7,593 bases of DNA. Source: Alphaproteobacteria bacterium (GTDB taxonomy: Bacteria; Pseudomonadota; Alphaproteobacteria; Rhodobacterales; Rhodobacteraceae). Below are positions 1 to 6,002 of this stretch, in pieces; the stretch's first letter is position 1; each line of letters starts with the position of its first letter. The notes under the pieces are model-generated. The model ran no database searches. It was not told where the DNA came from and worked only from the letters and a program-made list of their open reading frames with translations. The translations under genes and the position numbers were made by a program. The DNA lies in assembly GCA_030830465.1 (NCBI GenBank), contig JAURMY010000007.1, positions 1 to 7,593 on the forward strand, written 5' to 3'.

Positions 1-368
1 GCCCGACCAAGCCCTTTGGCAAGAAAGCCGAAGCGGGCCAGCAGGCCGCCGAGGCCGAGGCCAAGGCCTGGGCACGTCTGGGCATTGACGATCCGATGGA
101 TGTGCTTGGCGAAAACGCCACCCGCAATCCGGGCTCCGGGCGCGGTCAGGTTTCGGCCCGCCGTCTGCCGCCGACCGAACGCCGGGCGCTGGACATTCTG
201 GATGCCAAGGATCACTGGACCAAGCAGGAAATCCGCAAGCAATACAAATCGCTGGTCAAGGACCTGCATCCCGATCTGAACGGCGGCAACCGCGCGGATG
301 AGGACCGCCTGCAAGAGGTGGTCTGGGCCTGGGAACAGATCAAGGAAAGCCGCAGCTTCAAAGCCTGA
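1..368 (+). CDS. J-domain (DnaJ-like) protein, C-terminal part
   Basis: This is the 3' part of a gene whose start lies before the window; it reads in the frame beginning at base 3 and ends with TGA at 366-368, leaving 121 visible residues. The last ~65 residues form a J domain: a helix II rich in Lys and Arg (around KQYKSLVKDL), the diagnostic HPD tripeptide at visible residues 89-91, then NGGN and a helix III ending in a WAWEQIKES-type segment. J domains stimulate the ATPase of Hsp70 (DnaK), so a cytoplasmic co-chaperone role is expected. A charged Ala/Glu/Lys linker precedes the domain. Known alphaproteobacterial relatives of ~200 residues put the J domain at the C-terminus after a short Cys-containing N-terminal region, which fits this piece, but that part is not visible here. 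It lacks the Gly/Phe and zinc-finger regions of true DnaJ. It converges with the SDR gene, with 22 bp between the two stop codons. Confidence 0.9.
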   Translation, partial: PTKPFGKKAEAGQQAAEAEAKAWARLGIDDPMDVLGENATRNPGSGRGQVSARRLPPTERRALDILDAKDHWTKQEIRKQYKSLVKDLHPDLNGGNRADEDRLQEVVWAWEQIKESRSFKA

Positions 369-392
369 GGGGCGATTCGGGAATCAGTCCCT
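368..392. terminator. candidate bidirectional hairpin between convergent genes
   Basis: An imperfect inverted repeat fills the 22 bp between the two convergent stop codons. AGGG (368-371) can pair with CCCT (389-392), and inside it GATTC (374-378) pairs with GAATC (381-385), leaving a small internal loop. There is no T-run on either side, so it is not a standard intrinsic terminator. Placement is the main argument. Confidence 0.3.
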
Positions 393-1143
393 AGCGTGCG
401 CCGCTGATATCAACCGAGGTCGCGGTGATATAGGACGCCTTGTCGGACATCAGAAACAGGATCGTGTCGGCAACCTCTTCGGCGGTTCCGGCCCGCTTCA
501 TCGGCAGGCTGTTTCCGACACTGGCGATCCGGTTCGGCTGCCCGCCTTTGGCATGGATTTCGGTGTCGATAATGCCCGGTCGAACCCCGACCACACGGAC
601 ATGATCGGCCGCCATTTCGTCGCCCATACCTTTGGTCAGAACATCGACCGCGCCCTTGGAGGCGGCATAGTCCACATAGGCGCCTGCGGAACCCAGGCGA
701 GCGGCCACAGAGGACACGTTCACGATCACGCCGCCAGCCCCGCCATAGCGGTAAGCCATTCTAATTGCAGCTTGTTTTGAGCAAAGGAAAGGGCCGATCG
801 TGTTGGTGTCAAACATCCGTTTCAGGCGGTCATGCGACATTTCCTCGACCCGTGCGTTCACATCCACGACCCCGGCATTGTTGACCAGAGCGCCCAGTTC
901 GTCGAATTCGGCGTCAAAGGCTGCGAACATTTTTTCCACGTCTTCGGGCTTGGATACATCGCCCTGAATGACCACGGCTTTGCGGCCCAGTTCGCGTACC
1001 TGCTCTGCGGTGCGTTCGGCACCTTGCAAGTCGGAAAAATAGCACACAGCGACGTCATAGCCAGCGCGCGCGGCTGCCACGGCAGTCGCTGCGCCGATGC
1101 CGGAACTTGCGCCGGTCACCAGAACCGTTCTGGGTGTCGTCAT
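391..1143 (-). CDS. SDR-family NAD(P)-dependent oxidoreductase, YgfF-like
   Basis: A 250-residue classical short-chain dehydrogenase/reductase, the usual family length. It has the Rossmann dinucleotide-binding motif TGASSGIG at residues 10-17, an acidic GDV turn at 61-63, the NNAG motif at 88-91, the structural Asn at 114, and the active-site Ser at ~145 with YAASK giving Tyr159 and Lys163. A PG turn at 189-190 follows. The sequence from VNVSS to the C-terminus resembles E. coli YgfF closely (RLGS, YVDYAASKGA, SDKASYIT), and relatives are often annotated as glucose 1-dehydrogenase-like without proof. Substrate and NAD versus NADP preference cannot be read from sequence. It is cytoplasmic, with no signal peptide. 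It lies 32 bp downstream of the cupin gene on the same strand and is probably co-transcribed with it. The GGAGG Shine-Dalgarno sequence abuts the ATG with no spacer, which is odd, but the beta-1 strand leaves no room for a later start. Confidence 0.93.
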   Translation of the reverse strand: MTTPRTVLVTGASSGIGAATAVAAARAGYDVAVCYFSDLQGAERTAEQVRELGRKAVVIQGDVSKPEDVEKMFAAFDAEFDELGALVNNAGVVDVNARVEEMSHDRLKRMFDTNTIGPFLCSKQAAIRMAYRYGGAGGVIVNVSSVAARLGSAGAYVDYAASKGAVDVLTKGMGDEMAADHVRVVGVRPGIIDTEIHAKGGQPNRIASVGNSLPMKRAGTAEEVADTILFLMSDKASYITATSVDISGAR

Positions 1144-1175
1144 CCTCCAGCCCCCAAAGTCAGAGTTTGGAAAAG

Positions 1176-1763
1176 TTAACCCTTCAATACATATTGCTCA
1201 ACCGAGATGTCACCGGACCAGCGCCAAGTCGCAAGTAGTGGCATTTTTGCAGTACGTGACCGGTGCGGCATCATCGAGGGGTGGTGGATCTGTGCCCCCG
1301 CTGTTTCGGCATGTTCGGGCCTGTCCCCCGCCGTCCACAGGCCCTGACCGCCCAGCATGAAAAAGGTTTCCTCGGCGGCGTGGCAACGGGTAACGTAGTC
1401 AAGCTCGGCCCCCTGTACAAACAACCCGATGCTCAGTTCCGCGCTTTCAAACAGCGCGCCGGGGCCGATCAGTTCGGCCTGCATCATACCCTGGGCGATC
1501 TCGGCGCGGATCCGGCCGCCAAGTGCGCTGAACACCCAGGCCAGCCAGGGCGAGGCTTGCCGGATCAGCGGCGACAAGGGGTGTGGATCGCCTGCAAGGG
1601 TTTGCTGAAACGCCGCGTCAAGCGGGCCCTTTGGCTGTTTGACAAGGTCTTTGGGCTGGGCGGCGGCGGCCAGCAGCGCACGGGCGGACTGCATGCCGCC
1701 ATCACGATTTTCGGCGGCGAACAGCCCGGCAAGGCCGGTCAGCAGCGGGGAAAGCGGGTTCAT
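1176..1763 (-). CDS. DddQ-type DMSP-lyase-like cupin with altered active site
   Basis: A 195-residue protein of the dimethylsulfoniopropionate (DMSP) lyase cupin family: a helical N-terminal half and a small beta-barrel cupin from about residue 95. In DddQ, which cleaves DMSP to dimethyl sulfide and acrylate, the active site is Tyr120, His123, His125, Glu129, Tyr131 and His163. The same spacing is visible here as Tyr123, Arg126, His128, Glu132, Phe134 and His167. The first His is therefore Arg (codon CGT) and the catalytic-base Tyr is Phe (TTT), each one base from the usual residue. Three metal ligands (His128, Glu132, His167) remain. Family membership is well supported; DMSP lyase activity is doubtful, and a different substrate or a binding role is more likely. 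The ATG at 1763 has only a weak AAGAG upstream. The gene lies 113 bp after pepN and 32 bp before the SDR gene, all leftward. Confidence 0.85.
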   Translation of the reverse strand: MNPLSPLLTGLAGLFAAENRDGGMQSARALLAAAAQPKDLVKQPKGPLDAAFQQTLAGDPHPLSPLIRQASPWLAWVFSALGGRIRAEIAQGMMQAELIGPGALFESAELSIGLFVQGAELDYVTRCHAAEETFFMLGGQGLWTAGDRPEHAETAGAQIHHPSMMPHRSRTAKMPLLATWRWSGDISVEQYVLKG

Positions 1764-1780
1764 CAGGGGCTCTTGCGCAA

Positions 1781-1822
1781 AGGCGGATCAGACCCTTGTT
1801 GTGGGGCCTTGGCGGATCCGCC
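1781..1822 (-). promoter_or_regulatory. alternative hairpins in the leader of the cupin gene
   Basis: The pepN-cupin gap holds a perfect 12-bp palindrome GGCGGATCCGCC (1811-1822) and a second copy of GGCGGATC at 1782-1789. In leftward RNA the segment AGGCGGATC from 1815-1823 can pair over 9 bp with GATCCGCCT from 1781-1789, which would compete with the self-complementary palindrome. The distal arm ends 17 nt before the cupin ATG. This could be a terminator for pepN or a leader structure for the cupin gene; no T-run follows it. The structure is seen in the sequence; the function is inference. Confidence 0.3.
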
Positions 1823-1839
1823 TCTGTTCCGGTTGCGAC

Positions 1840-1865
1840 ACGGGTTGATTTGAAAAGCGACCCGT
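1840..1865 (-). terminator. weak hairpin just downstream of pepN
   Basis: In leftward RNA, ACGGGT and ACCCGT form a perfect 6-bp stem around a 14-nt loop, starting 11 bases after the pepN stop codon. No U-tract follows, so termination strength is uncertain; it may only protect the 3' end or be chance. Confidence 0.2.
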
Positions 1866-1876
1866 TGGCGCGCGGC

Positions 1877-4435
1877 TTATCCTTTCAGCATCCGCTCGAT
1901 CATTTCGCCGCTGTCGCGCGACAGGTCGGGCGTTGCCGCAAAACGTTCAAGCTCGGCCCGGATCATCTCCTGCCGTTTGGCGTCATAGCGCCGCCAGGTT
2001 TCAAACGCGCCGCACATCCGGGCGGTGGTTTGCGGGTTCACCGCATCAAGCCGGATCAGCCAATCGGTGAAGAACCGGTATCCCGCCCCGGATGGATCGT
2101 GGAACCCGGCGGGGTTCATCATGGCAAAGCCGGCGATCAGGGCACGAAACCGGTTCGGGGTTTTCCAGTCGAAATCTTTGTGTCCGGTCAATGCCTGGGC
2201 GGTTGTTACGGCAATGTCCGGGGCTGCATGGGCGGCTTGCAGGCTGAACCATTTGTCGATCACCAGCGGGTTGGCGTGCCATTGGCCATAAAATGCCGCG
2301 GTCTGGTCCTGACCGGCCCCGACCGACAACAGGCAGGACAAGGCCGCCAGTTGTTCGGTCATGTTGTCGGCTTTGGCGAATTGCGCCGCCGCCGCCGCTG
2401 TGCCGTCTCGCCGCGATATCAGCGTCAAGGCCGCGGCGCGCAAGGCCCGCTTGCCTGCGGCCCCGGCTTCGGGCGTATAGGGGCCATCGACCGCCATCGC
2501 CTGATAAAGGCGCGGCAGGTCATCCCCCATAGTGGCGGCAAGGGCGGTGTTGAGTGCGTTGCGCGCCTGGTAGATGGCCAAAGGATCAGGCGGTGTGCCG
2601 CGCTCAAAAACCAGCTGGGCTATATCATCTTCCAAGGGCAGCGCCAATGCCAGGGCGCGAAACGCCGGATCAAGCGTTTCGTCCACGGCCATGCGGTGCA
2701 TGGCCTCTAGAAAGGTCGCATCCGGTTTCGCACCGGTCTTGACCATGGCGGTCAGAACCTCGCCCGCCAGACTGCGCCCGGCCTCGTATTTGTTAAAAGG
2801 GTCGGTGTCGTGGGCCAGCAGAAAGGCGCGTTCGGCGGCGTCACTTGCACGGTTCAGAATGACGGGCGCTGAAAAGCCGCGCAGCAGCGACGGCACCGGT
2901 TTGGCGGCAAGCCCTTCAAAGGTAAAGCTTTGGGTTTGCGCGGTCAGTTCCAGAACCGTGGTCGGCACCACCTCGTCACCGTTCGGGTTCAAAAGGCCGG
3001 TGGCAATCGGAATGACCTGAGGTTTCTTGTCGGTCTGGCCCGGCGTCGGCGGGTTGGACTGGCAGAAGGTCAGGGTATAGGTGCCGTCCTTGAAGCTGTC
3101 GGTCACATCAACGCGCGGGGTGCCGGACTGGCTGTACCACAGTTTGAACTGGGTCAGATCCCGCCCGGTCACATCCTCAAACACCTGCAACCAGTTTTCA
3201 ATGGTGCAGGCCTGCCCGTCATGGCGGTCAAAATACAGATCCAGCGCTTTGCGGTACTGCTCCGGGCCGACCATGCGGTTCAGCATGCCGATCACCTCGG
3301 CGCCTTTTTCATAGATGGTGGCGGTATAGAAGTTGTTGATTTCCTTATATTCCGACGGGCGCACCGGATGGGCCAGCGGGCCGGCATCCTCGCGGAACTG
3401 GCGGGCGCGCAGCAACTGCACGTCGCTGATCCGCTTGACCGCATGGCTGCGCTGATCGCCCGAGAATGTCTGGTCGCGAAACACCGTCAGCCCTTCCTTC
3501 AGCGACAACTGGAACCAATCGCGGCAGGTGATCCGGTTGCCGGTCCAGTTGTGGAAATATTCATGCGCGATGATGCCCTCGATCAGTTCATAATCCTTGT
3601 CGGTGGCGGTGTCGGGGCTGGCCAGAACATATTTGGAATTGAAAATGTTCAAGCCCTTGTTTTCCATCGCGCCCATGTTGAAATCATCGACCGCCACGAT
3701 CTGGAACAGGTCCAGATCATATTCGCGGCCATAGGCTGTTTCGTCCCAGCGCATCGACCGTTTCAGGCTGTCCATCGCATAGGCGCATTTGTCCTGATCC
3801 CCGGGGCGGACCCAGACCTTCAGCGCGACCTTGCGCCCGGATGCCGTGGTGAAACTGTCGTCATGGCTGACCAGATCACCGGCCACCAGCGCGAACAGAT
3901 AGGTCGGTTTGGGCCAGGGATCGTGCCACTCGGCCCAGCCCGGACCGCTGGCGGTGGGATTGCCGTTGGACAGCAGCACCGGCATGTCGCCCTCAATGCG
4001 AACGCTATAGGTTGTCATCACGTCGGGCCGGTCGGGGAAATAGGTGATGCGGCGAAACCCTTCCGCCTCGCACTGGGTGCAATACATGCCCCTGGACATG
4101 TAAAGCCCGGACAGGGAGGTGTTGCTGGCCGGGTCGATTTCGACTTCGGCTTCAAAGACAAACCTGTCGGGCAGGCGTTCGGATTTCAACGTCAGGCATT
4201 GCGGCGTCAGGCTGAACCCGCCCTGCAACAGCGGTTTGCCGTCGATTTGGGCGGCAATCAGTTCCAGTTTCTCGCCGTCCAGCCGTAAATCGCCCCGGCC
4301 ATCCGGATTGCGCCGGAAGGTGATGCGCGACTTGACCCTTGTGGCCTTCGGCGCCAGGCGAAACGTCAGATAAACGTCGTCAATCAGGAAAGCAGGCGGG
4401 GTGTAATCGGCAAGGCGGATGGTCTGGGCGGTCAT
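1877..4435 (-). CDS. pepN: aminopeptidase N (M1 family zinc metallopeptidase)
   Basis: An 852-residue M1 aminopeptidase of the E. coli PepN type (870 residues). It removes N-terminal amino acids from peptides in the cytoplasm, supporting protein turnover. The N-terminal beta domain includes a conserved CTQCEAEGFR segment at about residues 119-128. The exopeptidase motif GAMEN is at 255-259 and binds the substrate alpha-amino group. The zinc site is HEYFH at 291-295, with Glu292 as general base, His291 and His295 as ligands, and Glu314 (in LKEGL) as the third ligand. Tyr375 (in TATIYEKGAE) matches the transition-state Tyr of E. coli PepN. A helical C-terminal domain ends with the RYDAKRQE segment typical of PepN. 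There is no signal peptide. The ATG at 4435 is preceded by GGAG at good spacing. All catalytic residues are intact and the gene appears functional. It lies 92 bp after the second SRPBCC gene and may have its own promoter. Confidence 0.97.
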   Translation of the reverse strand: MTAQTIRLADYTPPAFLIDDVYLTFRLAPKATRVKSRITFRRNPDGRGDLRLDGEKLELIAAQIDGKPLLQGGFSLTPQCLTLKSERLPDRFVFEAEVEIDPASNTSLSGLYMSRGMYCTQCEAEGFRRITYFPDRPDVMTTYSVRIEGDMPVLLSNGNPTASGPGWAEWHDPWPKPTYLFALVAGDLVSHDDSFTTASGRKVALKVWVRPGDQDKCAYAMDSLKRSMRWDETAYGREYDLDLFQIVAVDDFNMGAMENKGLNIFNSKYVLASPDTATDKDYELIEGIIAHEYFHNWTGNRITCRDWFQLSLKEGLTVFRDQTFSGDQRSHAVKRISDVQLLRARQFREDAGPLAHPVRPSEYKEINNFYTATIYEKGAEVIGMLNRMVGPEQYRKALDLYFDRHDGQACTIENWLQVFEDVTGRDLTQFKLWYSQSGTPRVDVTDSFKDGTYTLTFCQSNPPTPGQTDKKPQVIPIATGLLNPNGDEVVPTTVLELTAQTQSFTFEGLAAKPVPSLLRGFSAPVILNRASDAAERAFLLAHDTDPFNKYEAGRSLAGEVLTAMVKTGAKPDATFLEAMHRMAVDETLDPAFRALALALPLEDDIAQLVFERGTPPDPLAIYQARNALNTALAATMGDDLPRLYQAMAVDGPYTPEAGAAGKRALRAAALTLISRRDGTAAAAAQFAKADNMTEQLAALSCLLSVGAGQDQTAAFYGQWHANPLVIDKWFSLQAAHAAPDIAVTTAQALTGHKDFDWKTPNRFRALIAGFAMMNPAGFHDPSGAGYRFFTDWLIRLDAVNPQTTARMCGAFETWRRYDAKRQEMIRAELERFAATPDLSRDSGEMIERMLKG

Positions 4436-4527
4436 GGCGGGCTCCGGTTTTCGTGTCGGGCCACCCTAATGCCGCCGACGGCGGGGGCAAGGGGCAACCC
4501 GCCGTCCATGCCGCGGCAGAACAGGTT

Positions 4528-4974
4528 TCAGGGTTGCTCCACCACTTTGGCGAGTTTTGCCAGGGTTTTCTGTCCCAGTTCGACCGCGCCGAAACCGACC
4601 GCTTCCTGATAGTCCCCGGCGGTCGCAAAGATCATGCGGAGGGTTATTCGGGTGCCGGTCGCTGTTGCCTCAAACGTGGCCGAGGCATCGGCGTGTTTCG
4701 GCCCGTTTTCACCCCAAAGCAGGGAATAAGTGATCAGTTTTTCGCGCTCGTGGCGGATGATCTTGTGATGGTTCGGAAAGACCGTGCCGTCTGGCCCGAT
4801 CATATCAAACACCCATTCTCCCCCCGCCCTGAGGTCGATGCGTTTGGTTTGGCAGCTATAGCCGGACGGCCCCCACCAAAGCGGCAAAACCTTCGGGTCG
4901 GCCCAGGCCTGCCAGACAGCTGCGACGGGGGCCTTGATTTCGCGCGCGATCACCATGGTGCGGTCGGCGGTCAT
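4528..4974 (-). CDS. SRPBCC / AHSA1-domain protein (second of tandem pair)
   Basis: A 148-residue single-domain protein of the SRPBCC (START-like) fold, AHSA1 subfamily. The family signature is visible: an N-terminal beta strand with R-x-I-x-A-P and an AVWQAWADP helix (residues ~16-27), the WWGP motif at 33-36, the R-x-GG-x-W turn at ~49-54, and a long C-terminal helix beginning GFGAVELGQKTL at ~127. The fold makes a deep hydrophobic pocket for lipid-like or aromatic ligands; the AHSA1 name comes from the eukaryotic Hsp90 activator, but bacterial single-domain members have no established Hsp90 role. The start codon overlaps the stop of the upstream SRPBCC gene by four bases (ATGA), a sign of translational coupling, and an AAGG lies 9 nt upstream. 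Substrate unknown. Confidence 0.9.
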   Translation of the reverse strand: MTADRTMVIAREIKAPVAAVWQAWADPKVLPLWWGPSGYSCQTKRIDLRAGGEWVFDMIGPDGTVFPNHHKIIRHEREKLITYSLLWGENGPKHADASATFEATATGTRITLRMIFATAGDYQEAVGFGAVELGQKTLAKLAKVVEQP

Positions 4975-5441
4975 TTTTGCAAACCTTGAATATATTCAAC
5001 CAGTTGATCAGCGACCGTGCCCCAACCGTCATAAAAGCCCATGGCCTTGTGCTGATCGGCGGTTTCCGGGTTTCTGTGGCGGACGGTGACGGTGTATTCG
5101 GTCTGGCCTTCGGGCGTGTCTGCCAGCTCGAGAATGGCGGTCATGAAGGGTTCGGCCTTGGGCTTCCAGCCGGCGGTGTAGGTGTCGGTAAACACCAGCT
5201 TTTCGTTCGGGATGATCTCAAGGTAAACGCCGTCGTTTTCCATCAGGTTGCCGTCCACCTCAAACGTCGTGTTGCAGACCCCGCCGACCCGAAGGTCCAG
5301 TTTGCAGGCCACGACCTTGTGCGGGCGCGGTACAAAGAAATTCGGCAGGTGCTTTTCCGAGGTCCAGCACGCCCATACCAGTGCGCGCGGAACCGGCAGA
5401 ATTCGGGTGAAGCTGAGGTCAGTCTTTGGATCGAGGTCCAT
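4971..5441 (-). CDS. SRPBCC / AHSA1-domain protein (first of tandem pair)
   Basis: A 156-residue SRPBCC (START-like) protein, also of the AHSA1 group but clearly diverged from its downstream partner. Visible features are the opening strand and R-x-LVWACWT helix (residues ~13-27), the R-x-GG turn at 51-54, a central beta sheet including LVFTDTYTAGW at 82-92, and the C-terminal helix GFYDGWGTVADQL at 135-147. Instead of the WWGP motif of its partner it has HLPNFFVPRP (31-40), so the pocket entrance differs. The ATG lies inside the end of arsR (23-bp overlap), with AAGAGA upstream as a likely ribosome-binding site. Genes pairing an ArsR regulator with an AHSA1 protein are common in bacteria, and the regulator probably controls this module. 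Ligand and exact role are unknown; two diverged copies suggest two ligands or a heteromer, which is inference. Confidence 0.9.
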   Translation of the reverse strand: MDLDPKTDLSFTRILPVPRALVWACWTSEKHLPNFFVPRPHKVVACKLDLRVGGVCNTTFEVDGNLMENDGVYLEIIPNEKLVFTDTYTAGWKPKAEPFMTAILELADTPEGQTEYTVTVRHRNPETADQHKAMGFYDGWGTVADQLVEYIQGLQK

Positions 5442-5778
5442 GTTCGGTCTCTTTAATAAGGTTCAGTAAATAGTCGTCCATCCGGTCCAGCCGCGCCTCC
5501 CATTCGGCGCGCTGGGCGTCCAGCCAGCTGCGCGCCGATTCCAAGGCGCCGGGGACCAGATGGCAGGTGCGCACGCGCCCGTCCTTTTCGCTTTCGATCA
5601 GGCCGCCGTTTTCCATCTTGCGCAGATGCGCCATGAAAGACGGCAGCGCCATGTCAAACGGCCGGGCCAGATCAGTGACCGTCGCCGGGCCTTGCGTCAG
5701 CCGTGCCAATATGGCCCGCCGGGTCGGGTCGGCCAGGGCCTGAAACAGAGAATCAAGATCGGCGGAATGGTAAGTCAT
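5419..5778 (-). CDS. ArsR-family winged-helix transcriptional regulator
   Basis: A 119-residue ArsR/SmtB-type winged-helix DNA-binding protein. It shows the family signature ALADPTRRAIL (residues 14-24), the helix-turn-helix spanning ~33-56 (TVTDLARPF, then the recognition helix with LPSFMAHLRKME) and the wing around ESEKDGRVR (62-70). There is only one Cys (72) and no ELCVCDL-type metal site, so it belongs to the non-metal subgroup often linked to SRPBCC/AHSA1 genes. It probably represses its own operon from the intergenic region upstream. I chose the ATG at 5776-5778; an in-frame TTG at 5788-5790 would add four residues but the family alignment does not need them. A clear Shine-Dalgarno sequence is lacking (only TTAGG nearby), so translation may start on a short or leaderless transcript. 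The stop overlaps the next gene by 23 bp. Confidence 0.93.
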   Translation of the reverse strand: MTYHSADLDSLFQALADPTRRAILARLTQGPATVTDLARPFDMALPSFMAHLRKMENGGLIESEKDGRVRTCHLVPGALESARSWLDAQRAEWEARLDRMDDYLLNLIKETEHGPRSKD

Positions 5779-6002
5779 GCGCCTAACCAATCGCAGATTT
5801 CAGCGGTGCGCAAGTAAAACTAAGCCAACACACTAAGTAATATTTCGGTTTGGTTATAAGTTTTTACCAGAAGCAGGACGCTTGCGCCGTTTTGCGCGAT
5901 GGATTTGCGGGCGAAAGCTGTTGGAATGCGATTGTATGCCGAAAAGGTTTCCGATAGGAAACTTGCGACAATTTGGCGAAACACTGAACCTGCGGGGACC
6001 GG
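5779..6002. promoter_or_regulatory. divergent intergenic region between arsR and glcB
   Basis: These 224 bp separate two divergent start codons and must hold both promoters. The arsR-proximal part (about 5811-5866) is much richer in A and T than the surroundings and contains ACTAAG twice (5819-5824 and 5832-5837, 13 bp apart) and AAGTAA twice (5812-5817 and 5835-5840), plausible ArsR operator material. The glcB-proximal part has TTGCG four times (starting at 5882, 5892, 5905 and 5963) and a perfect inverted repeat at 5947-5962. No convincing -35/-10 pair stands out on either strand. No small gene is supported here. Confidence 0.6.
5947..5962. repeat. perfect inverted repeat upstream of glcB, candidate operator
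   Basis: GTTTCC, a 4-bp spacer GATA, then GGAAAC: a perfect 6-bp dyad ending 40 bp before the malate synthase start codon. Its position and symmetry suit a dimeric regulator, or a short RNA hairpin in the glcB leader. No regulator is identified for it. Confidence 0.35.

Noticed and set aside
298..780. A 160-residue rightward open frame
   Set aside because: It overlaps the J-domain gene end in another frame and then runs antisense to the well-supported SDR gene.
2930..4288. A 452-residue rightward open frame
   Set aside because: It lies fully antisense to pepN, whose catalytic motifs and homology are unambiguous; GC-rich codon bias opens the opposite frame, and the translation resembles no known family.
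4472..4484. CCGCCGACGGCGG dyad between pepN and the second SRPBCC gene as a terminator
   Set aside because: The usable stem is only 5 bp with a 3-nt loop and no T-run on either strand; such repeats are expected by chance at this GC content.
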